A stretch of DNA of 9,289 nucleotides from an uncultured Bacilli bacterium (GCA_944371685.1 CALVXV010000046.1:1-9289), one strand, 5' to 3'. Numbered from the stretch's first letter, positions 1-6,131 are shown. Notes: generated by a model not told the origin, from the sequence alone. Numbers and translations: made by a program.

Positions 1-160
1 AAATTGCGTAAGGTTATTAAGTAGTGTAACGCATAGAAGTTGAATAAATATAATACTTCCACGAGTGTTCGACAACCTAATGGGTTGATAAGATATGCTG
101 AACTACATAGAATAAGTAATATGTAGAAATATTAGATAAAAAGCTAATATGGTAACATAG
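1..160 (+). ncRNA. Group I intron (3' part) interrupting a tRNA gene
   Basis: This stretch separates the window edge from a tRNA 3' half and carries the order of elements expected of a group I self-splicing intron. A P-like element (AAATTGCGTAAGG, 1-13) can pair TGCG with CGCA (30-33, within the Q-like element) as P4, with GTTA/TAAC forming P5. GAAGT (36-40) pairs with ACTTC (55-59) as P6. An R-like segment (67-74) faces the S-like segment AAGATATGCTGAAC (90-103) as P7, with GTTC/GAAC perfect and one A-C mismatch. AACC/GGTT (74-77/83-86) forms P8. CTACATA/TATGTAG (103-109/120-126) and ATTAG/CTAAT (131-135/144-148) look like P9-type hairpins. Group I introns end in G; G160 or G162 fits. P1, P2 and the 5' strand of P3 lie left of the window. 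No homing-endonuclease frame is visible. The fold was made by eye, and the P7 mismatch is a weak point. Confidence 0.6.
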
Positions 161-203
161 TGTAATCAGTGGGTCTAGGGTTCGAATCCCTAACAGCCCA
201 CCA
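161..203 (+). tRNA. tRNA 3' exon, probably Thr(UGU), alternatively Lys(UUU)
   Basis: This is the 3' half of a tRNA. After the loop end comes anticodon-stem strand TCAGT (166-170), a five-base variable loop GGGTC (171-175), a perfect T arm TAGGG-TTCGAAT-CCCTA (176-192), acceptor strand ACAGCCC (193-199), discriminator A200 and an encoded CCA (201-203). The matching acceptor 5' strand should read GGGCTGT and must be off the left edge. T163 should be anticodon position 36, so the codon starts with A. If the intron ends at G160, TGT (161-163) is the whole anticodon, giving Thr with the intron after U33. If it ends at G162, the anticodon is NUU, giving Lys or Asn. The anticodon stem and variable loop resemble both Thr and Lys tRNAs of Bacilli, so the amino acid is left open. 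The short variable loop excludes Leu, Ser and Tyr. Confidence 0.7.
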
Positions 204-217
204 TAATTTTGATTAAT

Positions 218-246
218 AATCTAAAATAATTTTTTAGATTTTTTTG
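218..246 (+). terminator. Terminator after the split tRNA
   Basis: AATCTAAAA (218-226) and TTTTAGATT (232-240) are perfect reverse complements around a five-base loop, followed at once by a T run. It starts 15 bases after the CCA of the tRNA and is its natural Rho-independent terminator. Between here and 281 nothing else is apparent. Confidence 0.7.
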
Positions 247-281
247 AAAAAACAACTCTAACTAAATTATTTAAGTATATT

Positions 282-314
282 AAAAGAATTGCTAATAAAC
301 CAAGCAATTCTTTT
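282..314 (-). terminator. Terminator of the rubrerythrin gene, usable from both sides
   Basis: AAAAGAATTGCT (282-293) and AGCAATTCTTTT (303-314) form a 12-bp perfect stem with a nine-base loop. On the minus strand it lies a few bases past the rubrerythrin stop codon. Because the stem is flanked by A and T runs, it can also stop plus-strand transcription arriving from the tRNA. Confidence 0.8.
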
Positions 315-317
315 TTA

Positions 318-872
318 TTAATAATTTTCAGCTTTAATTTCAAAATATGATTGTGGATGAGCACATACTGGACATACTTTAGGAGCTTCCTCACCATAAT
401 GAACATGACCACAATTACGGCAAACCCACATTTTAGGAGTTTCACTCTTAAATACTTTCTCATCTTTAACAGCTTCTAATAATTTATTATATCTTTCTTC
501 GTGAGTTTTTTCAATTTTAGCTACTTCTTCAAATAAGAAAGCAATGTGATCAAATCCTTCTTCTTTAGCATCTTTTGCCATATCTGCATACATTTCAGTC
601 CATTCGTAGTTTTCACCTTCAGCAGCTAATTTTAAAGCCTCCATAGTATTAACTTTTAAACTATCTTTAATATCGCCACCAAATAAAGTTTTTAACCACA
701 TTTTAGCATGTTCTTTTTCGTTATTAGCAGTTTCTTCAAAAATAGAAGCGATTTGTTCATACCCTTCCTTTTTAGCTGTAGAAGCAAAATAAGTATATTT
801 ATTTCTAGCTTGGCTCTCTCCAGCAAAAGCAGTTAATAAATTTTTCTCAGTTTTTGATCCTTTTAATTCCAT
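318..872 (-). CDS. rbr: Rubrerythrin
   Basis: Cytoplasmic non-haem iron protein that, in this family, reduces hydrogen peroxide to water with electrons from rubredoxin/NAD(P)H systems, protecting anaerobes and microaerophiles. It has 184 residues, close to the usual length. Residues 1-135 are the ferritin-like four-helix diiron domain: GESQARNKY with E19, NEKEHAK (E52, E54, H55), AEGENYEW (E85-E90) and [14 protein letters not shown] (E115, E121, H124) are the expected metal-ligand segments. Residues 148-180 are the rubredoxin-like iron site CxxC-x12-CxxC (C151, C154, C167, C170). Both domains are in the classical order, so this is a complete rubrerythrin rather than a truncated or reverse form. 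The start has GGAAGGGAG about eight bases upstream. It has its own promoter and terminator and looks monocistronic. An imperfect dyad over the transcription start suggests repression, possibly of PerR/Fur type. Confidence 0.95.
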   Translation of the reverse strand: MELKGSKTEKNLLTAFAGESQARNKYTYFASTAKKEGYEQIASIFEETANNEKEHAKMWLKTLFGGDIKDSLKVNTMEALKLAAEGENYEWTEMYADMAKDAKEEGFDHIAFLFEEVAKIEKTHEERYNKLLEAVKDEKVFKSETPKMWVCRNCGHVHYGEEAPKVCPVCAHPQSYFEIKAENY

Positions 873-899
873 ATTCTATATCTCCCTTCCTTTAAATTT

Positions 900-925
900 T
901 GGTTATCATTATTAATCGATTACCA
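900..925 (-). promoter_or_regulatory. Possible operator of the rubrerythrin gene
   Basis: The 26-base segment is an imperfect dyad: its outer arms read TGGTTATCA and TGGTAATCG (the second on the other strand), agreeing at 7 of 9 places. It lies immediately downstream of the -10 element and over the expected transcription start, where a repressor would act. Rubrerythrin genes are often peroxide-controlled through PerR, but the sequence is not a clean PerR or Fur box, so the regulator is a guess. Confidence 0.35.
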
Positions 926-930
926 CTAAA

Positions 931-959
931 ATTATAACATAATTAGGAAAAATTGTATA
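931..959 (-). promoter_or_regulatory. Promoter of the rubrerythrin gene
   Basis: On the minus strand, TATACA (954-959, 4 of 6 matches to the -35 consensus) is followed after 17 bases by a perfect TATAAT (931-936). It begins only five bases past the stop codon of the upstream DUF4186 gene, with no terminator hairpin between them, so read-through from that unit is also possible. Confidence 0.65.
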
Positions 960-963
960 TATT

Positions 964-1323
964 TTAACCCTTCATTTCTTTTTCTATCCATCTCATAATA
1001 ACCTTTACAATATATTCTACTTCATTATCAGTAAGCTCTCTACCTTTAGGAATCTTATGCCATTTTTCTAAACAACCTCTGCAACAGGTAGCCGTTGCAT
1101 GCTGAGCAATAAAAACAGGATGTCCCTTCATTGCTGTTTGCCTTCCATCATTTTTAGGATATGCTGGTTTTAACTTCTTATTAACAAAATCATAAGCATG
1201 TCTTTCTATAACATCTAATCCCTTTTCATTAATATAACTAATCATATACTTTCGCAAATGAAAACTAGAGCGAAATTTCGACTTACTTAAACTTTGAAAC
1301 AAATAATCTAAATTCTTATACAT
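964..1323 (-). CDS. DUF4186 family protein
   Basis: A 119-residue soluble protein with the features of the DUF4186 family, whose biochemical role is unknown to me. The conserved core runs from FRSSFHL (18-23) through the helix around residues 37-50 to KNDGRQTAMKGHPVFIAQHA (58-76), then CCRGCLEKWH (80-89) and IPKGRELT (91-98), ending in a helix with RWIEKE. H68, H75, C80, C81, C84 and H89 cluster and could bind a metal; this is inferred from spacing alone. I place the start at ATG 1323 because GAGAGA lies seven bases upstream; the in-frame TTG at 1329 would sit directly on that Shine-Dalgarno and overlap the upstream gene's TGA. The gene follows the CinA-type gene within a few bases, so the two are almost certainly cotranscribed. 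Confidence 0.85.
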   Translation of the reverse strand: MYKNLDYLFQSLSKSKFRSSFHLRKYMISYINEKGLDVIERHAYDFVNKKLKPAYPKNDGRQTAMKGHPVFIAQHATATCCRGCLEKWHKIPKGRELTDNEVEYIVKVIMRWIEKEMKG

Positions 1324-1325
1324 AA

Positions 1326-1808
1326 TCAATCTCTCAAATAACTACAGAGCTTATCTATAACTTCCGCTAAAACCTCTTTCTTATCATCACGGCGATTATC
1401 TCTATCAACATATATATTAAAATCAATATACTTTTCATTATTTTTATCATAAATACACATAAACACTTGATTATCATCCCCACACTTATTTTTAGGATCC
1501 CGTTTACCAAGCTTACCAGTTACCCCAACGCCATAATCACTACTTGCAAATACACTTATCGCTCTAGCCATTTCCCTAGCTGTCTCCATACTATAAACCG
1601 TATAATTATCAATCACATCCGCACTTACACCCATTTTAATCTTATAATCATTTGAATAAGTAACTGCACTAAAGTTTAAAACACTACTAGCCCCAGGTAC
1701 ATTTGTAATTGCATTTACAATTGCCCCGCCAGTACACGATTCCATCGTACTAATTGTTCTATTTTTCTCACGCAAAATCTTAACAACTTCTTTTAATTTT
1801 TTTTCCAT
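1326..1808 (-). CDS. pncC: Stand-alone CinA C-terminal domain, PncC-type nicotinamide-nucleotide amidohydrolase
   Basis: A 160-residue protein covering only the CinA C-terminal domain. Members with activity deamidate NMN to nicotinic acid mononucleotide, recycling the NMN released by NAD-dependent DNA ligase. The family motif ESCTGG is at 23-28, with S24 as the expected catalytic serine. The conserved YSNDYK (51-56) and GVTG (95-98) segments follow. The usual G-x-x-G-P stretch after GVTG is replaced by KLGKRDP, and the region 99-113 is lysine/aspartate-rich and longer than typical, which may affect the active-site edge. The N-terminal molybdopterin-binding-like domain of full-length CinA is absent. 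The start has GGTGAT seven bases upstream. It precedes DUF4186 in a two-gene unit. The family assignment is firm; the amidase activity is inferred from it. Confidence 0.88.
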   Translation of the reverse strand: MEKKLKEVVKILREKNRTISTMESCTGGAIVNAITNVPGASSVLNFSAVTYSNDYKIKMGVSADVIDNYTVYSMETAREMARAISVFASSDYGVGVTGKLGKRDPKNKCGDDNQVFMCIYDKNNEKYIDFNIYVDRDNRRDDKKEVLAEVIDKLCSYLRD

Positions 1809-1827
1809 TCTATTATCACCATATACA

Positions 1828-1833
1828 ATTATA
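1828..1833 (-). promoter_or_regulatory. Possible -10 element for the pncC-like/DUF4186 unit
   Basis: A perfect TATAAT on the minus strand lies 20 bases before the start codon, directly after the terminator of the upstream gene. No convincing -35 hexamer is present at 16-18 bases, and that interval is taken up by the terminator hairpin, so the promoter would be weak or activator-dependent. Confidence 0.35.
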
Positions 1834-1837
1834 CACC

Positions 1838-1862
1838 AAAAAACGAGACATTAACGTCTCAT
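1838..1862 (-). terminator. Terminator overlapping the end of the 189-residue gene
   Basis: On the minus strand GAGAC (1849-1845 complement) and GTCTC enclose a six-base loop, extended by a T-G and an A-T pair, then TTTTTT. The TAA stop codon of the gene (1853-1851) lies inside the loop, so the upstream arm is coding sequence. Confidence 0.75.
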
Positions 1863-2420
1863 TTTCATATTTTTTTGATATGTTGAATACACCATTCGTA
1901 CACAAGTACCATTGATATCTTCACGTTCATAATTCCAAAAATCCAGTCCATTCATCAAACCTTTTAATACCCTTCTATTTTGTTCATGATCAATTTCATT
2001 ATAATCATCATATGTTCCTAAAATAACTCTAGTATCGGCATTAGTAACTTCAGGAATTTTAGCAAGTAGCCTAACCAATGAAGCTGCCTCATCAAATGGC
2101 ATTACAGCATGAACTAAATTAATCTTTGACAGTTCTATAGGATTTTCAGCCAATAATTCAACTAGTTCAGCACGGCATACTTTAAATTTAGGAAAATCAG
2201 TCATGTAATTAGTAACCAATAATCCTTCATCATTCGCAATCTCTAAAGCCGTATAATCATCATCTAAATCGGCGATCTCATTCAATCTATCTTTAAAAAA
2301 TGATACATACCTTTCTAATTGAACATTTTCTAAAGTTGATGGAACATCAGTTTTAATCTCATCAACCTTAAAATCTCTAATTTTTTTTGGAACAACTAAC
2401 TGCGGTAAAATTTCTTTCAT
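1851..2420 (-). CDS. Protein of unknown function, 189 residues
   Basis: I do not recognise this protein. It has no signal peptide or membrane segment and should be cytoplasmic. It is rich in acidic residues through the middle (ELVELLAENP near 85-95, NEIADLDDDY near 46-55), alternates predicted strands and helices, and ends in a short basic tail (KNMKMRR). The segment LVHAVMPFDEAASLVRLL (near 102-119) and the later RVILGTYDDYNE read like a strand-helix-strand alpha/beta fold, but no nucleotide-binding motif is seen. The reading frame stays open to 2516, yet ATG 2420 is the right start: GAGGTG lies four bases upstream and a near-perfect promoter sits inside the supposed extension. The gene is bounded by its own promoter and terminator, so it is probably a monocistronic, well-transcribed gene. 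Confidence 0.75.
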   Translation of the reverse strand: MKEILPQLVVPKKIRDFKVDEIKTDVPSTLENVQLERYVSFFKDRLNEIADLDDDYTALEIANDEGLLVTNYMTDFPKFKVCRAELVELLAENPIELSKINLVHAVMPFDEAASLVRLLAKIPEVTNADTRVILGTYDDYNEIDHEQNRRVLKGLMNGLDFWNYEREDINGTCVRMVYSTYQKNMKMRR

Positions 2421-2448
2421 TTCGCACCTCTTTCTAAAAAGCTTTATT

Positions 2449-2476
2449 ATTATACCGCAAAAATAAATAATGTCAA
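2449..2476 (-). promoter_or_regulatory. Strong promoter of the 189-residue gene
   Basis: Perfect TTGACA (2471-2476) and perfect TATAAT (2449-2454) on the minus strand with a 16-base spacer. The predicted transcript starts about 20 bases before the GAGGTG ribosome binding site. Its position rules out the longer reading frame beginning at 2516. Confidence 0.85.
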
Positions 2477-2504
2477 ATTTACAAAAACACACTTTCTTAT
2501 GTAC

Positions 2505-2533
2505 AAAAAAGAACAAAGTAATTACTCCGTTCT
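2505..2533 (-). terminator. Terminator overlapping the end of the ABC transporter gene
   Basis: The minus strand forms a ten-pair hairpin (AGAACGGAGT with ACTTTGTTCT, two G-T wobbles, four-base loop AATT) followed by TTTTTT. The TAA stop codon (2524-2522) covers the last stem base and the loop, so the whole upstream arm is protein-coding. Confidence 0.85.
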
Positions 2534-4807
2534 CAAAGCTTCAACTGGATCCTTCTTAGATGCCATATTTGCCGGTATAGCCCCACCAATAATTGTTAAT
2601 GTTAAACTAATAATCACTAAAATAACTGCATGAATAGGATTTAACTTAGCTACATTAGCCAAACCAGATAAATTCTCAATAATCATATTAGCTGGAATCG
2701 TCAAAACATAAGCCAATATAACACCTAATATACCAGAGAAAATTCCGATAATAAACGTCTCTGCATTAAATACTCTTGTAATATCTTTCTTTCTAGCCCC
2801 CAAAGCTCTTAAAATACCAATTTCCTTAGTACGCTCCAAAACTGAAATATAAGTAATAATTCCAATCATAATTGAAGAAACAACAAGCGAAATAGATGAA
2901 AAAGCAATCAAAACTATCGTAATTGCATCCATAATATTGCCAGAAAGTGTTGAAATCATCTCAGCCATATCAGTATATTGAATAACATCATCTTCATCTT
3001 TACCATCATTATACTTATCTAAATAATCAAGTATATTATCTTTAGTATCAAAATCTTTTGGATAAATATAAATTGCCGAAGGAACTACATCCGCTCCTAA
3101 ATATCCTAAAAACCCATCTTTTGTATTTATCTCATCAAAAGCCTGATGGGTAAGTACATTATAAGAAACATCATTTTGCTCTTTAACAATTTCTGAATCT
3201 TTATTAAGACTTATAACCTCATCAACTAAGGCCTCAGTATAACAAAGTCCACTACCACTAGTAATAAGTTCCTTATCTTCTTTACCACGAACAATAGCCA
3301 TAATCTTAACAGCTATACTATTTTCACTATTATAAAGTTTGCCTAAATCAGTCTCCGGCACAAAATTATCACCAATTTTATTATAATAATCATCATTAAT
3401 AGCCACTTTAAATTCTTTATTTAAAATATCATCAAAACTCACACCATCATCTAACCCTAAACTCTCTAAAATAGAAGTGCTAATTTGATTTCGACTATTA
3501 ACAATAAGTATCAAGCCAGCATCATCACTAATATTACCAGCTAAAACATCATAATTTTTCTCAAGTAAACCTTCTTCATCATTTGGATTTTCCGGTAAAA
3601 TACTATTAGACATACTAGATAAACCATTGCCACTATTTACTAAATTATATTCGTCACCACTTTTATTTACCAAATTAATATTAGTACCCTTAACATAAGA
3701 TATCCCAGATACATTACTCATATCCATATCATCTAAATAATTAACAAAATCTTTAGTAATTTTATTAGTATGCACTATTGTATCTTTCAAATCATCTTGA
3801 GCATACACCTTCTTATCACTAGGATATTTTTCTATCTCACTTTTACCAGTAAGTTCACTAAGTGTACTCTCATCCATCTGCATCGTCTGATTAGTAATCA
3901 TAATCGGCGACTGAGATAGCGAATCTTGTTCAAAATTTTCAACCTCAATATTAAAACCATTAGATAAAGAAAGAATAAGCGCAATACCAATAATTCCAAT
4001 CGACGAAGCAAAAGCTGTTAAAAAAGTTCTACCTTTTTTAGTACGAATATTTCCAAAAGAAAGTTTTAATGCTGCCAAAAAATTCATTGCTGTTTTACTA
4101 ATATTTAAATTACCAGTTTTATCATCAGCATCAAACGGTTCAGAATCACTTAATAACTTTCCGTCTTTCATCTCAACAATTCTCGTTGCATAACTTTCCG
4201 CAAGTTCCCTATTATGCGTCACCATAATAACCAACTTATCCTTAGAAATTTCTTTTATAAGTTCCATAATTTGCATGCTTGTCTTACTATCTAAAGCTCC
4301 CGTCGGCTCATCTGCCAAAATTATTTTAGGATCATTCGCAAGAGCTCTAGCAATCGCCACTCTTTGCATTTGACCACCAGAAAGCTGATTAGGTTTTTTA
4401 TGTGCATGTTCACCAAGTCCAACCTTTTTAAGTAAATTTAAAGCCTTCTTTTTTCTCTCAGACGCACTTACACCACTCAAAGTCATTCCCATTTCAACGT
4501 TTTCCAAAACAGAAATATGCCCAATCAAATTATAACTTTGAAACACAAAACCAATCGCATGATTACGGTAAGCATCCCAATCCTTATCCCTAAATTTCTT
4601 AGTCGACTTACCATCAACAATTAAATCACCAGACGTATATCTATCCAAACCCCCAATAATGTTCAGTAAAGTGGTCTTACCAGAACCACTAGGACCAAGT
4701 ATTGCGACAAATTCATTTTCTCTAAAAGATAAATTAATCCCTTTTAAAGCATGTTGAACAAAATCACCAGTTTTATAATCTTTTTTAATCGCCTTTAATT
4801 TTAACAT
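2522..4807 (-). CDS. MacB-like ABC transporter, ATPase and FtsX permease fused
   Basis: A 761-residue membrane protein with an N-terminal ABC ATPase and a C-terminal FtsX-type permease. In the ATPase (1-225) the Walker A GPSGSGKT is at 38-45, the Q-loop glutamine at 90, signature LSGGQ at 142-146, Walker B ILADE ending at E167, and the switch histidine at H198, all intact. A first membrane helix spans about 263-284. An extracytoplasmic domain of roughly 340 residues, acidic and asparagine-rich, follows, and then three helices near 630-655, 685-710 and 725-748 with the family's ERTKEIGILRALGA motif between the first two. This is the type VII (MacB/LolCDE/FtsX) plan, which couples ATP hydrolysis to movement of the outer domain rather than to passage through a pore; family members export peptides or act in resistance. 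It probably works as a homodimer. The substrate cannot be told: no bacteriocin, two-component system or MacA-type partner is adjacent. RBS GGGTGAT is six bases before the start. Confidence 0.9.
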   Translation of the reverse strand: MLKLKAIKKDYKTGDFVQHALKGINLSFRENEFVAILGPSGSGKTTLLNIIGGLDRYTSGDLIVDGKSTKKFRDKDWDAYRNHAIGFVFQSYNLIGHISVLENVEMGMTLSGVSASERKKKALNLLKKVGLGEHAHKKPNQLSGGQMQRVAIARALANDPKIILADEPTGALDSKTSMQIMELIKEISKDKLVIMVTHNRELAESYATRIVEMKDGKLLSDSEPFDADDKTGNLNISKTAMNFLAALKLSFGNIRTKKGRTFLTAFASSIGIIGIALILSLSNGFNIEVENFEQDSLSQSPIMITNQTMQMDESTLSELTGKSEIEKYPSDKKVYAQDDLKDTIVHTNKITKDFVNYLDDMDMSNVSGISYVKGTNINLVNKSGDEYNLVNSGNGLSSMSNSILPENPNDEEGLLEKNYDVLAGNISDDAGLILIVNSRNQISTSILESLGLDDGVSFDDILNKEFKVAINDDYYNKIGDNFVPETDLGKLYNSENSIAVKIMAIVRGKEDKELITSGSGLCYTEALVDEVISLNKDSEIVKEQNDVSYNVLTHQAFDEINTKDGFLGYLGADVVPSAIYIYPKDFDTKDNILDYLDKYNDGKDEDDVIQYTDMAEMISTLSGNIMDAITIVLIAFSSISLVVSSIMIGIITYISVLERTKEIGILRALGARKKDITRVFNAETFIIGIFSGILGVILAYVLTIPANMIIENLSGLANVAKLNPIHAVILVIISLTLTIIGGAIPANMASKKDPVEALRTE

Positions 4808-4827
4808 ATTTTAATCACCCACTTTTA

Positions 4828-4833
4828 ATTATA
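4828..4833 (-). promoter_or_regulatory. Weak possible -10 element before the ABC transporter gene
   Basis: A TATAAT on the minus strand stands 21 bases upstream of the start codon but has no good -35 partner and would leave almost no room before the ribosome binding site. The 43-base gap to the upstream 416-residue gene has no terminator hairpin, so cotranscription from the promoter near 6150 is the likelier route. Confidence 0.2.
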
Positions 4834-4850
4834 ATAATTTAAAAATACAA

Positions 4851-6101
4851 CTATGCCACATTCGCCAAAGTTGTACTTTTTGGTTCAAAATCAACTAACT
4901 GCTGAAGCATCTCACCATATCTAAACTGAGTATCTCGAACCGTCAATAAATCATAGTCATACTGTGGATCCATCAAAATAGTTGAATCCCCTTTATCAAG
5001 TTCCTCCAATTCACGAACCAACGTCACATATACTATCTCATACTTATTTTCCAAATTATATCTATTATAAATATCACTTAAAATCTTTTTACTAGTCACG
5101 TTCATCGCAATCATTGGTACATATTTTTCTTTATAAAGTCCTTCTGCTATCATCGAATAAGCATTAATAAAACTAAGTAATTTCATCTCACTATCTTTGT
5201 TTTTCTTAACAAAATCATCATTAACTTCATAAATAACATACCTTATAAAACTAGAGCCACATTGATCTAATAATTTAAAAATCTTCTTAAGTTCATATAC
5301 CGCTTCACGTTCATCAGTCGCACTACCATATATCATTGCTCCAGATTTCATACCTTCTTCACTACAAACACGCATATTTTCCAAAAAAACTTTTTCATCT
5401 TTTATATTATCAACATTTAAACAAGGAAGTATAACTAATCGCGCATTTTGATCGCGTAAATCACGAAAATCCTTTTGGGTAAGTTTATCACCATCTAAAA
5501 TTTTTTGAGCCACAAACTCTGAACCCGCCGTTTCCAAATCCTGCACTTCATTTTCATCATGTATCTCAGTATTTACTTCCTGTTCCACATCTACAGTAGG
5601 TACATTTTGAACTTCCTCGATATATGAATCTTCAATGACTTTACTATCGACCGAATTAAGTATTACACTACTTTTATTAACAACAATTTTTGGTTTTTCT
5701 AATTCCTCTTTTCGCTTCACTTCTAAAAATAATCTATACTTATCCAAAACAACTTCTAATGCTCGTGCATAATCCGCATTTTCAGGATCAAACTCCGGCC
5801 ATTTAATCATTCTATAATCTAAATCGCCCTTCATACAAGCATATCCCAAACTACCTTCTAAATAATCTACAGCTAAATTATAAACACGTACCCAAGCCTT
5901 ACGATAATTAGGATCCCCTTTACTTGGAATAGTCACAATATTCTTAAGATTACTATTTGGTACATCAACCCAAACCTCACGGCCTTTCGCCACTATAAAA
6001 TTATTTGGTTTCAATAATTGTGATTTTATCCAATCTATATGATCGCGTGTTACATCGCGAATTTGATTAATTAAAGCTCCTGAATTTTTTACATTATTCA
6101 T
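4851..6101 (-). CDS. Unknown protein, 416 residues, degenerate GH25-like C-terminal half (inferred)
   Basis: I do not recognise the whole protein. Three regions are visible: an N-terminal alpha/beta part (1-115) with aromatic-rich WVDVP and KAWVRVYNLAVDYLEG segments; a charged linker (about 118-200) rich in Glu, Val and Asn; and a C-terminal part (about 215-400) whose order of segments resembles a GH25-lysozyme-type barrel. The barrel-like landmarks are LVILPCLN, then FLENMRVCSEEGMKSGAMIYGSAT, a helix with KKIFKLLD, the strand FIRYVIYEVND, and YVPMIAMN. The GH25 DxE catalytic pair is not present at the corresponding strand, and there is no signal peptide or membrane helix, so a cytoplasmic, possibly non-enzymatic protein is likely. 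The start is ATG 6101: AGGTGAT is just upstream and a consensus promoter covers 6132-6161, which excludes the in-frame starts at 6170 and 6173. It probably heads a unit with the ABC transporter. Confidence 0.7.
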   Translation of the reverse strand: MNNVKNSGALINQIRDVTRDHIDWIKSQLLKPNNFIVAKGREVWVDVPNSNLKNIVTIPSKGDPNYRKAWVRVYNLAVDYLEGSLGYACMKGDLDYRMIKWPEFDPENADYARALEVVLDKYRLFLEVKRKEELEKPKIVVNKSSVILNSVDSKVIEDSYIEEVQNVPTVDVEQEVNTEIHDENEVQDLETAGSEFVAQKILDGDKLTQKDFRDLRDQNARLVILPCLNVDNIKDEKVFLENMRVCSEEGMKSGAMIYGSATDEREAVYELKKIFKLLDQCGSSFIRYVIYEVNDDFVKKNKDSEMKLLSFINAYSMIAEGLYKEKYVPMIAMNVTSKKILSDIYNRYNLENKYEIVYVTLVRELEELDKGDSTILMDPQYDYDLLTVRDTQFRYGEMLQQLVDFEPKSTTLANVA

Positions 6102-6131
6102 GTCATCACCTGCTCTATTATTATTAATATC

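Noticed and set aside
1..203. 3' half of a tmRNA (ssrA)
   Set aside because: The T arm and CCA would fit, but no tag reading frame ending in an Ala-Ala stop is visible, and the sequence before the T arm is a normal tRNA anticodon-stem strand and variable loop rather than the tmRNA P2 helix.
221..463. Minus-strand reading frame of 80 codons covering the terminators and the end of the rubrerythrin gene
   Set aside because: It runs in another frame across a strong rubrerythrin gene and two terminator hairpins, and its translation is low-complexity Leu/Lys/Ile.
1327..1329. TTG start for the DUF4186 gene overlapping the upstream TGA
   Set aside because: Its Shine-Dalgarno would have no spacing; the ATG at 1323-1321 is correctly spaced from GAGAGA.
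1467..1655. Plus-strand reading frame of 62 codons
   Set aside because: It is antisense to the CinA-type gene and its translation is low-complexity, so it is a shadow.
2421..2516. 32-residue N-terminal extension of the 189-residue protein
   Set aside because: The region contains a consensus promoter and the ribosome binding site for ATG 2420, and the translated extension is Phe/Cys/Ile-rich noise rather than a credible signal peptide.
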